A stretch of DNA of 64,000 nucleotides from Verrucomicrobiia bacterium (GTDB taxonomy: Bacteria > Verrucomicrobiota > Verrucomicrobiia > JADLBR01 > JAIBCM01), in contig JAIBCM010000003.1 of NCBI GenBank assembly GCA_019694135.1, positions 324,626 to 388,625 of the forward strand, written 5' to 3'. Made by a program: the position numbers and the translations under genes. Below the pieces are notes generated by a model. It was not told the origin of the DNA. It ran no database searches and saw only the letters and a program-made list of their open reading frames with translations. The stretch's first letter is position 1, and each line of letters begins with the position of its first letter. Shown piece after piece: positions 9,790-18,719 of the stretch.

Positions 9790-11061
9790 ATGTCCCGGGC
9801 TTCTCACAATACCATTTGCTCTTTTTGCGGCAAAAATCATGCCGAAGTCAGGCGTTTAATTGCAGGACCTGGAGTCTACATTTGCGATAGCTGCATTCAC
9901 GTTTGCAAAAATATTTTGGACAAAGAATTAAGTGAAGAAACGGTTTCTTCCACACCATCACTACATATTCCCAAGCCCATCGAAATTAAAGAACAACTGG
10001 ATCATTACGTAATCGGTCAAGAAATGGCAAAACGTGTGCTTTCTGTAGCGGTTCACAACCATTATAAACGCATCTTTTTTTCGCAAAATCAAAGTTCTCC
10101 TTTTCTAGCGCATCACGAAGTGGAAATTGAAAAAAGCAATATTCTGTTAATTGGCCCGACAGGCTCGGGCAAAACTTTACTGGCAAAAACTTTGGCAAAA
10201 ATTTTGGATGTGCCTTTTTGTATTGCCGATGCCACAGCTATTACGGAAGCTGGCTATGTAGGTGAAGATGTGGAGACGATTGTTTTAAGACTCCTACAAA
10301 ATGCTAATTACGATGTGAAAAGGGCTGAGATCGGCATCGTTTATATTGATGAAATTGATAAAATTGGTCGTAAAACAGAAAATGTTTCCATCACCCGCGA
10401 TGTTTCTGGAGAGGGTGTGCAACAAGGATTATTAAAAATTCTTGAAGGCACGATTTGCAACGTTCCACCTCAAGGCGGTCGCAAACATCCTCATCAAGAA
10501 TATATTCAGGTAAACACGGAAAATATTTTGTTCATTTGTGGTGGCGCATTTGTAGGGTTAGATAAAATGGTTAACCGTCGTCTTGGCGCTAAAGTGTTAG
10601 GTTACCACTCACCCGATACCCAATCTGCTTTTTCCTCAGAACTTTCTTTATTACAACAAGTCGAACCTGAAGATTTAATCACTTTCGGTTTAATTCCTGA
10701 ATTTATTGGCCGTCTTCCTGTCACAGCGGTGTTGGACGAATTGGTCGAAGCAGAACTGGTTCGCATTATGACCGAAACTAAAAATGCTCTCGTCAAACAG
10801 TTTACTAAGCTTTTTGCGATGGAAGAGGTAAAATTAACGATCGAAAAAGAAGCGCTTGCAAGTATGGCACAACAAGCTTTGAAGAAAGGCACAGGCGCGC
10901 GAGCATTACGCTCGATTTTTGAGCATCTCATGCTAGATGCCATGTTTGAAATTCCCTCCTCACATCGAGAGGTTATGGAAATTGTCATCACGCGTGCTGC
11001 GGTGGAAGGCAAAGCTAAACCCAAACTGCATTATCGTCCAGAACGAGAAGCAGCAGCTTAA
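9790..11061 (+). CDS. clpX: ATP-dependent Clp protease ATP-binding subunit ClpX
   Basis: This 423-aa AAA+ unfoldase feeds substrates into ClpP. The N-terminal zinc-binding domain is intact ([15 protein letters not shown] followed by [10 protein letters not shown]). Later motifs are Walker A GPTGSGKT near residue 121, GYVGEDVE, Walker [12 protein letters not shown], the pore-2 RKH loop in [10 protein letters not shown], and sensor [14 protein letters not shown]. Its length fits ClpX and excludes HslU. No clpP or tig lies beside it here, so the usual tig-clpP-clpX order is not kept. It converges with lpxD, whose stop codon lies only 5 bases away. Confidence 0.97.
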   Translation: MSRASHNTICSFCGKNHAEVRRLIAGPGVYICDSCIHVCKNILDKELSEETVSSTPSLHIPKPIEIKEQLDHYVIGQEMAKRVLSVAVHNHYKRIFFSQNQSSPFLAHHEVEIEKSNILLIGPTGSGKTLLAKTLAKILDVPFCIADATAITEAGYVGEDVETIVLRLLQNANYDVKRAEIGIVYIDEIDKIGRKTENVSITRDVSGEGVQQGLLKILEGTICNVPPQGGRKHPHQEYIQVNTENILFICGGAFVGLDKMVNRRLGAKVLGYHSPDTQSAFSSELSLLQQVEPEDLITFGLIPEFIGRLPVTAVLDELVEAELVRIMTETKNALVKQFTKLFAMEEVKLTIEKEALASMAQQALKKGTGARALRSIFEHLMLDAMFEIPSSHREVMEIVITRAAVEGKAKPKLHYRPEREAAA

Positions 11062-11066
11062 TAAAA

Positions 11067-12101
11067 TTAATTTTTTTTCTGTAGCTGAGCAACGAGTCCT
11101 TCTAATTCTTTGACTCGTTTTAATAGTTCCGGCAAACGCCGCATTGCTGCTTCAATTCGTTGCTCTTCACGAATCGGTTGTGCATGATAACCTGAAACAA
11201 TTGATTTGGCCGGCACATCCTTGGAAACCCCAGCTTGTGCCGTTACCACAGCCCCATCGCCAATATGAATATGCCCCACCATTCCTACTTGTCCGGCAAC
11301 AATCACTTGCTGTCCCAATGTTGTGCTGCCCGAAATGCCAGCCTGTGCCACAATAATCGTATGCTTACCCACAACCACGTTGTGAGCGATTTGAACCAAG
11401 TTATCAATTTTCACCCCTTCTTGAATCCAAGTCTTACCAAAACGCGCGCGATCAATTGTGGTATTCGCTCCGATCTCTACCCGATTATCAATTTGAACTA
11501 TCCCCACTTGCGGAATCTTTTCTGCACCACCTTGTGAAAGATCAAAACCAAATCCATCCGCACCAATTACAGCTCCGCTGTGAATCACTACTTCGTCACC
11601 AACTTGACAACGCTCCAAAATCGTAACATTTGGATGAATCAAACTATTTTTCCCAATTTTTACCTCGCGCCCAAGATAAACATTCGCGCCGATTACTGTT
11701 CCCTCACCAATTTCCACATTCTCTTCAATCACAGCACCAGCTTGAATTGTCACACTCGCTGCAAGTTTAGCTTCAGGAGAAATGATAGCTTGCGGATGAA
11801 GTTCTGCCTTGGGCTTGGGTCGGAGCGGAAAGTATAAGGCACAAATTTTAGCAAAAGCTTTCGACGGATTTTCCACTCGCAAAAGCGAAACCTGATCATT
11901 GGGACAAGGTTCTTTAAGACCTAACAAAATAGCGCCTGCACGGGATTTTTGTGCGCTGCGTTTATATTTAGGATTGGCCAAAAAAGAAAGTTGATCGGGC
12001 ATCGCATCGTCCAATCCTCCCACACCTGTTATCAAACGAGCGCCATCACCTTCCAGAGTCGCTTCAACCAGTTTTGCCAGTTCTAAAACTGTATTTTGCA
12101 C
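11067..12101 (-). CDS. lpxD: UDP-3-O-(acyl)glucosamine N-acyltransferase LpxD
   Basis: This 344-aa enzyme adds the second acyl chain in lipid A synthesis. Residues 1-100 form the N-terminal uridine-binding region (GVGGLDDAMPDQLSFLANPKY is conserved in part). From about residue 100 there is a long run of hexapeptide repeats forming a left-handed beta helix. Around residues 230-250 NLVQIAHNVVVGKHTIIVAQ carries the catalytic His of the acyltransferase. The C-terminal coiled segment ends in basic residues. It is the last gene of the dnaB-bamA-skp-lpxD cluster and follows skp by 6 bases, a conserved arrangement in Gram-negative bacteria. It shows that lipopolysaccharide is made. Confidence 0.96.
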   Translation of the reverse strand: MQNTVLELAKLVEATLEGDGARLITGVGGLDDAMPDQLSFLANPKYKRSAQKSRAGAILLGLKEPCPNDQVSLLRVENPSKAFAKICALYFPLRPKPKAELHPQAIISPEAKLAASVTIQAGAVIEENVEIGEGTVIGANVYLGREVKIGKNSLIHPNVTILERCQVGDEVVIHSGAVIGADGFGFDLSQGGAEKIPQVGIVQIDNRVEIGANTTIDRARFGKTWIQEGVKIDNLVQIAHNVVVGKHTIIVAQAGISGSTTLGQQVIVAGQVGMVGHIHIGDGAVVTAQAGVSKDVPAKSIVSGYHAQPIREEQRIEAAMRRLPELLKRVKELEGLVAQLQKKN

Positions 12102-12107
12102 AACAAA

Positions 12108-12710
12108 CTACTGGTCTTTCTTCTCGCCACTATTCGAGGAAGAAGAAGGCTTATTCGCATTCAAAATTTTAATAATCGAATCCGTAAAATCCATACTATC
12201 GGATGAATAAACGATAATAGGAGCTGCAGCCATCGATTGGGCAGTCTTATCGAACACTAATGTGTAACCATTTTTCGAAGCATAATCCTGTACCACTTTA
12301 GTAATTTCTTTTACAATTCCATCACGCAAACGCATCATCGTGGTTTGAATTTCGTTTTGTCGTTCATTATTAAATTGCGTGATTTCTTTTTCGCGCAATT
12401 GCAATTCTTTCGCTTTTTCCATAGTAGCTTTACGTTTCGCTTCCTGCACGGATTCGGCTAAAGCCGGATTTTGCGCATCATCTTTTAATTTATCATATTC
12501 ATCGGCTAGTTTTTGATAATCGGTCATCTTTAACTGGCGCTCTTTTTTGTAAGACGCTTCCAATTCGCTAACACGGGCTTTAGATTCTGCTGTTTTATAA
12601 TAAGCATCAAATGCGCGATTTAAATCAACCATTCCCACTTTCATTTGAGCCTGACTCAAAGAAGTGATCATTCCTAATCCTATTATTGCCAATAATATTT
12701 TTTTCATCAT
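12108..12710 (-). CDS. skp: OmpH/Skp-family periplasmic chaperone
   Basis: This 200-aa exported protein has a signal peptide (residues 1-21, ending LSQAQ). The mature part begins MKVGMVDLNRAFDAYYKT, the standard Skp opening, followed by a long charged coiled coil (about residues 45-140) rich in Lys, Glu and Gln that would form the tentacle helices. The C-terminus is a polar, serine-rich tail. Skp holds unfolded outer-membrane proteins for delivery to BamA, which is encoded immediately upstream. LpxD follows 6 bases downstream, so context and sequence agree. Confidence 0.93.
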   Translation of the reverse strand: MMKKILLAIIGLGMITSLSQAQMKVGMVDLNRAFDAYYKTAESKARVSELEASYKKERQLKMTDYQKLADEYDKLKDDAQNPALAESVQEAKRKATMEKAKELQLREKEITQFNNERQNEIQTTMMRLRDGIVKEITKVVQDYASKNGYTLVFDKTAQSMAAAPIIVYSSDSMDFTDSIIKILNANKPSSSSNSGEKKDQ

Positions 12711-12744
12711 CTTTTTAACCTATTTTATTAACCTATTTGATCTA

Positions 12745-15396
12745 TTAGAATTGATAGCCGACGTTAAAGTGAAATTGAGGTCCATCATCGTTATACTTGT
12801 CGGTAACCAGCGGCATACCTAAATCTAAACGTAATGGGCCAATGGGCAAATTTAAGCGTAACCCGACACCTGCGCCAACATTAAAATTATTAGGTGAAAA
12901 ATCGAATGCTGCCTTATTGACAAAACCTGCATCCACAAAAACAGCTCCTCGAACTCGACTGAAAATGGGGAAAGTTAATTCCACCGTTCCATAAGCCATG
13001 GTCTTGCCACCCACTGGTGTTCCTTCAAAATCTTTTTCATCATCAATCTTATCTTTTAAATCGTCTTTTTCATCATTTAGATCGTCTTCTTCCTCTTCAG
13101 AAAGATTGTCCTTGTCTAGCTCACGATTAATTTCATCAATACGATCTCGCTCATCATCTAAGCCGGGGAAATTGTCCGGTTCATATTTAGGCCCCACATC
13201 ACGAAACTTAAACCCACGAATGCTGTTCGAGCCTCCAGCAAACAGTCGATCAAAAATAGGCACGTCATCCCCACCAAAACTATCCACTACCGCAACATTG
13301 CCTTGCAAACTTAAAATCATATCCAAAGGCAAACTGAAATATTGTTCTGCTTCAAACCCAATTTTATAAAGTTCGACATCGCCTCCGGCAGCAACTTCTA
13401 ATGAACCGTCAATGCGATGACCCTTACGCGTTAGAAAAACGCTATCACGCGTGTCATGCGTTAAACCAAACTCAATCGCATTACGAATGCGCGAACCGTT
13501 TTCTGGCTCCAAAAACAGTGGCGCATCACCTTTGACATCTAAATTAATACTTTCGATCTTATAAATCGCTCGCGCCGTGAGAAAATCGTTAAGAGCTTTG
13601 GCAAATTTAAAATGACCGCCAACCCGTTGCTCATCGTAATACGAACTAAAATAACTGGCGTTACGATAAAAAAGATCGACCCCAAAAGAAAGCCGTTGAT
13701 TCATAAACCACGGTTCCACAAAAGAGATAGTAAAATCCTGCCGTTTATCACCATATTGCAAACGCGTCCTAAATTTTTGACCGCCACCAATAAACGAAGG
13801 CCAATTCGCAATATCAAAATTCCCCTGACTAAATTCAGCAAAACCAATAAAGCTATCAATCGAACTATAACCTGCACCAAAAGTAAACGACCCCGTGCGC
13901 TCTTCTTCCACCGTAACCACCATATTCTTGCGGCTTGGGATTGCTGTTTCTTGCGGACTAATATCCACTTTCGAAAAATAATTTAAATTTTCCAAACGCT
14001 TCTTGCTCGCATCCACGCGCACACTATTATAAACATCACCGGGCGCAACAGCTAATTCGCGTCGAATTACCTTATCTTTCGTCTTGTTGTTACCCTGAAT
14101 AATAATGCGCTCCACAAACCCTTGAGGTCCTTCGGTGATATTATAGGCTAAATCCATGCGCCCCGATTCAATACTCGGACGTCGCGTCGGCACAACTTCG
14201 GCATCAATGTAACCTTGCTCTCCGTAAAGATCGCGAACTGCTTTCAAATCCGTTTCTAAACCGAGAGGCGAATAAACAGAGCCCTCTAACATGCTCATAC
14301 GATTGCGAATTTTTTCTTTGGAATAAACCACATAACCTTCCAACGTAACAGAACCCACTTTGTAAGGAGTGCCTTCAGAAACTTTAATCACCGCATCCAC
14401 ATCTTCATCTCCTACACGACGAAATTCCACGCCTTGAATTTCCATATCGATATAACCTTGATTTTGATAAAACTGTTTCAACGCAATCAAATCATCCTGA
14501 AATTGCTCTTCCTTCACCACCCCTGTTCCTGTTAGCCAAGATAACAATCCACGTTTTTTAGTTTTGAATTCTTTTCTCAAACGCGAAGCGGGAAAGGAAT
14601 CATTCCCAACAAATTGAATGCCATGCAAATATTGTCGTCCACTTTCACTGATGTTAAACGTCACGGAACAACGCCCTGTCTCCTCCGAAGTTTCGACCTG
14701 ATAAGTTACCTGCGCATCTTTAAAACCCTTTTTTTGATAATAAGCCTGCATCGCCATCGCATCCTTAGCCACCTGTTGCTCATTGAGTACTTCGCCTGCT
14801 TTGGTTTTGACTTCTTTTAATAACCGTCCCTCAGGCACTTCCGACCACCCCACCAAAGTAACCTGGCGCACTAAAGGTTTGGGTTGAACAATGACAATAA
14901 TTTTCACGCCATCGGCCAATGGCTCATCATAAACACGTAAATTCACAAAAAGGCCCGTCTCATAAAGATTGTGCACATCTTCTTCAATAGCCGCTTGACT
15001 ATAAGGCTGACCCACCGTCGTCCGCATATTCGATAAAATCACTGCCTTACTAACCGATTTAGGCCCAGCATATTCAATCTCAATCTCCTTAATTGGCGGT
15101 CCGAATACCTCTTCATCCGATTGAGAAGGAGGATAAACCACTTCATCCCCAGTCGATTCCGAAGACGTTGCAGCATCAGAAGCCGCAGCGTCCACATCAG
15201 CATCATCCAACACTGGCTCCGGCAAGGAAGACTCTTCTGGTAAATCCGTCGGAGAAGAAGCTGAACTGTCCTCTATTTCATCAATCGTAGCAGGCGGACG
15301 ATTAGTCGACTCTTGGCCATAAACTCCAAAAGGGGTAATACCCCCCAAAAACAGCAATCCTACAATCATTAGCCAAGAAATCTTCGGTAACCTCAT
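12745..15396 (-). CDS. bamA: Outer-membrane protein assembly factor BamA, with acidic insertion
   Basis: This 883-aa Omp85 protein inserts beta-barrel proteins into the outer membrane. After a signal peptide (residues 1-27) comes a low-complexity acidic/serine linker, then POTRA domains (about 100-470) and the C-terminal barrel ending in ...FHFNVGYQF, with the terminal Phe needed for recognition. The lid-loop motif is SIRGF near residue 726. An unusual highly charged insert of about 45 residues, mostly Asp, Glu, Lys and Arg (about residues 745-790, bases 13025-13165), follows soon after and is probably an extracellular loop. It sits between dnaB and skp on the same strand, the expected neighbourhood. 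Confidence 0.95.
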   Translation of the reverse strand: MRLPKISWLMIVGLLFLGGITPFGVYGQESTNRPPATIDEIEDSSASSPTDLPEESSLPEPVLDDADVDAAASDAATSSESTGDEVVYPPSQSDEEVFGPPIKEIEIEYAGPKSVSKAVILSNMRTTVGQPYSQAAIEEDVHNLYETGLFVNLRVYDEPLADGVKIIVIVQPKPLVRQVTLVGWSEVPEGRLLKEVKTKAGEVLNEQQVAKDAMAMQAYYQKKGFKDAQVTYQVETSEETGRCSVTFNISESGRQYLHGIQFVGNDSFPASRLRKEFKTKKRGLLSWLTGTGVVKEEQFQDDLIALKQFYQNQGYIDMEIQGVEFRRVGDEDVDAVIKVSEGTPYKVGSVTLEGYVVYSKEKIRNRMSMLEGSVYSPLGLETDLKAVRDLYGEQGYIDAEVVPTRRPSIESGRMDLAYNITEGPQGFVERIIIQGNNKTKDKVIRRELAVAPGDVYNSVRVDASKKRLENLNYFSKVDISPQETAIPSRKNMVVTVEEERTGSFTFGAGYSSIDSFIGFAEFSQGNFDIANWPSFIGGGQKFRTRLQYGDKRQDFTISFVEPWFMNQRLSFGVDLFYRNASYFSSYYDEQRVGGHFKFAKALNDFLTARAIYKIESINLDVKGDAPLFLEPENGSRIRNAIEFGLTHDTRDSVFLTRKGHRIDGSLEVAAGGDVELYKIGFEAEQYFSLPLDMILSLQGNVAVVDSFGGDDVPIFDRLFAGGSNSIRGFKFRDVGPKYEPDNFPGLDDERDRIDEINRELDKDNLSEEEEDDLNDEKDDLKDKIDDEKDFEGTPVGGKTMAYGTVELTFPIFSRVRGAVFVDAGFVNKAAFDFSPNNFNVGAGVGLRLNLPIGPLRLDLGMPLVTDKYNDDGPQFHFNVGYQF

Positions 15397-15503
15397 AATT
15401 GGAAAGTTGGTTTCATAAGTGGTTATGGGCTACACTGCAAGGATTTTCTCTATTTTAGACAGGGTAAAGTTCAGTGCCCGGTGAGTCGGCTCGTCGAGAA
15501 AAA

Positions 15504-16940
15504 TCACATTCCAGGTTCCATGACATCTTTTTTGCGAACACGACTTTCAAATCGCGTCAACGCTTTCAAGAAAGTTAAATCAATTTTTTGAGTCGGCCCA
15601 TTTCGATGCTTCTGAATATCAAGACAAGCCTCACCTTCCAATCCATTGCCTCCGACCTCATCACTATCACGATACAACTCGGGTCGATACAACAATCCGA
15701 CAATATCCGCATCCTGCTCAATCGCACCCGACTCCCTCAAATCGGACAATCTGGGCTGTCCCCCTCCCCGTTTTTCCGGCTCACGATTCAACTGACACAA
15801 AACCACTACCGGAATTTTCAACTCTTTAGCAATCGCCTTAATGCCACCAGAAATTTCTGCCACATCGGCCTGACGCGAATCATTGCGACGAATACCACCC
15901 GCCTGAATCAACTGCAAATAATCAATAATAATCAGATCAACATCGTAACGCTTTTTGAGTCGACGCGCCTTCGTGCGAAGTTGCTGCAGAGAAATCCCCG
16001 CCGTCTCATCTAAATACAACTTAGCATTTTGAATCTCACTCGCCGCATGAGCAATTCGTTTAAATTCTGTGTCAGAAATAAACCCATCACGAATCGTTTT
16101 TTGATTCACCCGAGCACGCGAAGCCAGCATACGAAGCAAAAGCTGCTCACTCGACATTTCCAAAGAAAAAATGCCAACCGCCTTGCCACCTTCCAAAGTT
16201 GCATGCTCCGCAATATTTAACGCAAACGAAGTTTTACCCACACCAGGACGCGCTGCAAAAACAATCATATCCCCACCATGCAAACCGCCCGTTAACGAAT
16301 CCAAATCATAAAAACCCGTAGGCACCCCGATCACCTTGCCTTTGTTCGTGCTCATATGCTCGATGAGCTTCAAAACCGGCATTACTAAATCCTTAGCAGG
16401 TTGAGTGTCCCTAGCAGTAGAATCTTCCGAAATCTTAAAAAAAGCTGCCTGCGCCTGATCCAAAACCGGTCCGGGATCATCTGGAGCCTCTTGCACCGCT
16501 TGCACCAATTCCGCACACGAACAAACCACCTGACGCAATAAAAATTTGCTTCGAACCAAATTAATATAACTAAAAATATTCGCCGGCGTCGGCACATCCG
16601 CCACCAACTGCGCCAAATAACCATCTCCACCAATCTCGTCCAAAAGCCCCCGATTCTTTAACCGCTCCCGCAACAACATCAAATCCAATGGCTCATTCGC
16701 ATCCACCATCTCCTGCATCGCGCGAAACATCGCCTGATGCCGAGGATCATAAAACGCCTCCTCCACCAAACGCTCCAACGCTTCATCCGTTGCCTCCTTG
16801 GGCGAAAGCAACATCGAACCTAAAACCCCCCGCTCCGCTTCTAAACTATAAGGAACCGGCCATTTATCCGCATTAAGCGTCGCCCCATTCATCTCAGGCC
16901 GCAATTTTACACTTCGCTCTCTAAAAACCGCTTCCACCAT
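15504..16940 (-). CDS. dnaB: Replicative DNA helicase DnaB
   Basis: This 478-aa hexameric helicase unwinds DNA at the replication fork. The N-terminal primase-interaction domain begins at PYSLEAERGVLGSMLL. The C-terminal RecA-like domain has TGGLHGGDMIVFAARPGVGKTS (Walker A), SLEMSSEQLLLRM, the Walker B LIIIDYLQLI and the SDLRESGAIEQDADIV region. The N-terminal 25 residues before the conserved domain may be an extension, so a later start is possible. It is the first gene of the cluster leading to bamA, with 107 bases between. No intein is visible. Confidence 0.96.
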   Translation of the reverse strand: MVEAVFRERSVKLRPEMNGATLNADKWPVPYSLEAERGVLGSMLLSPKEATDEALERLVEEAFYDPRHQAMFRAMQEMVDANEPLDLMLLRERLKNRGLLDEIGGDGYLAQLVADVPTPANIFSYINLVRSKFLLRQVVCSCAELVQAVQEAPDDPGPVLDQAQAAFFKISEDSTARDTQPAKDLVMPVLKLIEHMSTNKGKVIGVPTGFYDLDSLTGGLHGGDMIVFAARPGVGKTSFALNIAEHATLEGGKAVGIFSLEMSSEQLLLRMLASRARVNQKTIRDGFISDTEFKRIAHAASEIQNAKLYLDETAGISLQQLRTKARRLKKRYDVDLIIIDYLQLIQAGGIRRNDSRQADVAEISGGIKAIAKELKIPVVVLCQLNREPEKRGGGQPRLSDLRESGAIEQDADIVGLLYRPELYRDSDEVGGNGLEGEACLDIQKHRNGPTQKIDLTFLKALTRFESRVRKKDVMEPGM

Positions 16941-17230
16941 CCCTCTTCTTTAACTCAGCCACCCAGAAGGGCAAATGAAATTTTAACTTTCCTTAAGAAA
17001 TTTTTTCACACGCTTTTTTCTCGCTAAAATTAGCTTGGATTAACGAACTCTTTAGAAAACTCCAGCAGTCAATAGTCAGAAATCAACTCAGGGCAACATT
17101 TATAATATTGTCATCCTAAGACTCAATCTAAGCTACCCATCCTCCATTTCCCTGTTATCCTCTGGCTAGCTCTACAACTGTCCGAAGTTCTTTAATTATC
17201 TTTTATATAGCTAAGAAAAAACCTCTTGCC

Positions 17231-17293
17231 ATTCCCGACTCGATCGGGAATCCATTCTTTATTCCCCCGGATCCTCAGGTCAAGCCTGAGGAT
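17231..17293. repeat. Two GC-rich palindromes, REP-like intergenic element
   Basis: Two perfect inverted repeats lie 19 bases apart in an AT-rich gap. The first is an 8-base arm pair, attcccga and tcgggaat, around ctcga (17231-17251). The second is a 9-base pair, atcctcagg and cctgaggat, around tcaag (17271-17293). The wording resembles dispersed palindromic elements found between genes in many bacteria. The rest of the 16941-17318 gap shows no gene, only AT-rich sequence. Confidence 0.6.
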
Positions 17294-17318
17294 GATAGGA
17301 AACCAGAGGTCGAAGGTG

Positions 17319-17816
17319 ATGAAAGGCTTGATAATTGTTTTTAAGCTTTTGCTTAACTCCTTAATTCTCTGTGCGATATGTAGCCAAGAACAACTATTAG
17401 AGGATTGGTTGAGCGAGCAATTTATTTTGAAGAAAGGTTATGTGCAACAAACGCTTAACAATACCACAAATAATGTTGCTGAATTTAACTGGCAATTGCC
17501 ATCAATGGATATTAACTTTGATAAGATTCAAGATTTTAATTTGGCAGTGGCATTAGGACACGCAAGAAGCAATGAAAAACCAATGCATGTTAAAGTTAAA
17601 GTAGAGGTTTTATCTGGTAAAACGATTGAGGTAAAAATGACCGGAATATTAACTGACCTTTATGATTTTTCTTATGGGGCTTTCCCTTCATATTGGTCGA
17701 CATTAGCTGCTCGCACTCAATCAGGTTATAATACTTTAGGTGAAGCTGGCCGAGTCTATAAATCTGAAATTCAACTAGTTGATTCTCTTTGGCCAAGAGA
17801 ATTTAATTTTAAATAA
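17319..17816 (+). CDS. Small exported protein of unknown function
   Basis: This 165-aa protein begins with a hydrophobic signal sequence (residues 1-18, ending LCAICSQE). The Cys residues there could allow lipidation, although no clean lipobox is present. The mature part has no motif I recognise; it is polar, with beta-strand-like alternation such as HVKVKVEVLSGKTIEVKM. I chose the ATG at 17319 because it follows a purine-rich gaagg and starts the signal peptide; the open frame extends upstream into the palindromic repeats, which is unlikely to be coding. The next exported-protein gene starts 4 bases after its stop, so they form a two-gene operon. Confidence 0.6.
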   Translation: MKGLIIVFKLLLNSLILCAICSQEQLLEDWLSEQFILKKGYVQQTLNNTTNNVAEFNWQLPSMDINFDKIQDFNLAVALGHARSNEKPMHVKVKVEVLSGKTIEVKMTGILTDLYDFSYGAFPSYWSTLAARTQSGYNTLGEAGRVYKSEIQLVDSLWPREFNFK

Positions 17817-17820
17817 TCTT

Positions 17821-18582
17821 ATGAAATCACTTTTACTTCCGTTCTTGCTTTTAAATTTTATTTTTTCTTTAAGCGCCCAGACATCAATATTTCTTTTACC
17901 AGCTTCGCAAGCTAAAGATTTTTTTAATTATGAAGATGAGTTAAAAATTTCTGACGAAATCGGTAATGATTATAAAAAAATGGGAGATTTCTTATGGGGA
18001 AGATCCTACGAAGCAAAAGACCGTGCTTTTGCTTATTGCACTGTGCTTTATCAGTATAAATCAATTTTGTCTGTAGAAAATGTTAAGAAATTAGCTTTAC
18101 TCGAAAAAGAATCTCAAGAGAAATTTTTAAAGAAAGCAGCTGAAAAGGAAGAAAAAATTAAACAAACAAAAGACCCTAATAAGCAGAAAGAATTACTCGC
18201 AAATTATGAAAAATGGCGGACTGAACGAATTGAAAATCAGTTATTAAGGTCAATTAAACTTAGTAATGGAGCTACTGGATTTATTCAACCTTTAGGTTTT
18301 GGACCGGGAGGAGCAGCTCTTATCGCCAATGTAAGCGATCCCTCAAAGAAGTTCGATTTAGCATTAACGCTTTTCATAAACTCTTTTGATGATACTGACT
18401 CTAAGGAAATTCAGCTTTTGCCCGCTACTAAAAAATATCAGGAAAAACTTGCGCTAAAAAATATGCCTGACTTATTAAAAAATGCCCTTGAAAGCATTTA
18501 CCCTGAAATGGAAAGGCAATATAGAAAGCTATACACTCCTCCCATGACAAATTCTGTGCCAGCACAACCGCAAAAACCCTAA
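17821..18582 (+). CDS. Exported protein of unknown function
   Basis: This 253-aa protein has a clear signal peptide (residues 1-20, ending SLSAQ). The mature part contains a Lys/Glu-rich helical stretch (about residues 95-140, likely coiled coil) followed by a segment containing GATGFIQPLGFGPGGAALIA. The C-terminus is proline-rich. No family is recognised. I chose the ATG at 17821 rather than an upstream in-frame ATG because it begins the signal peptide and lies 4 bases after the stop of its partner. The two exported proteins probably act together in the envelope, which is inference from gene order only. Confidence 0.6.
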   Translation: MKSLLLPFLLLNFIFSLSAQTSIFLLPASQAKDFFNYEDELKISDEIGNDYKKMGDFLWGRSYEAKDRAFAYCTVLYQYKSILSVENVKKLALLEKESQEKFLKKAAEKEEKIKQTKDPNKQKELLANYEKWRTERIENQLLRSIKLSNGATGFIQPLGFGPGGAALIANVSDPSKKFDLALTLFINSFDDTDSKEIQLLPATKKYQEKLALKNMPDLLKNALESIYPEMERQYRKLYTPPMTNSVPAQPQKP

Positions 18583-18624
18583 CTTTTTCAAAGTGCTAAC
18601 CGTTGGAAGTTATTAAATTAAAAA

Positions 18625-18660
18625 TTTTACGGGGTGTTTTACGAGGTCTTTTACGAGGTC
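18625..18660. repeat. Three tandem 12-base units
   Basis: The units ttttacggggtg, ttttacgaggtc and ttttacgaggtc follow each other directly between the exported-protein gene and speA. The last two are identical and the first differs at two positions. No function is evident; it may be slippage or a protein-binding site. Confidence 0.6.
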
Positions 18661-18719
18661 GACTCTTGATTATTGATGAGATAAAGCAAGCTTGAAACAA
18701 TTAAAAATTCTAATTGATA

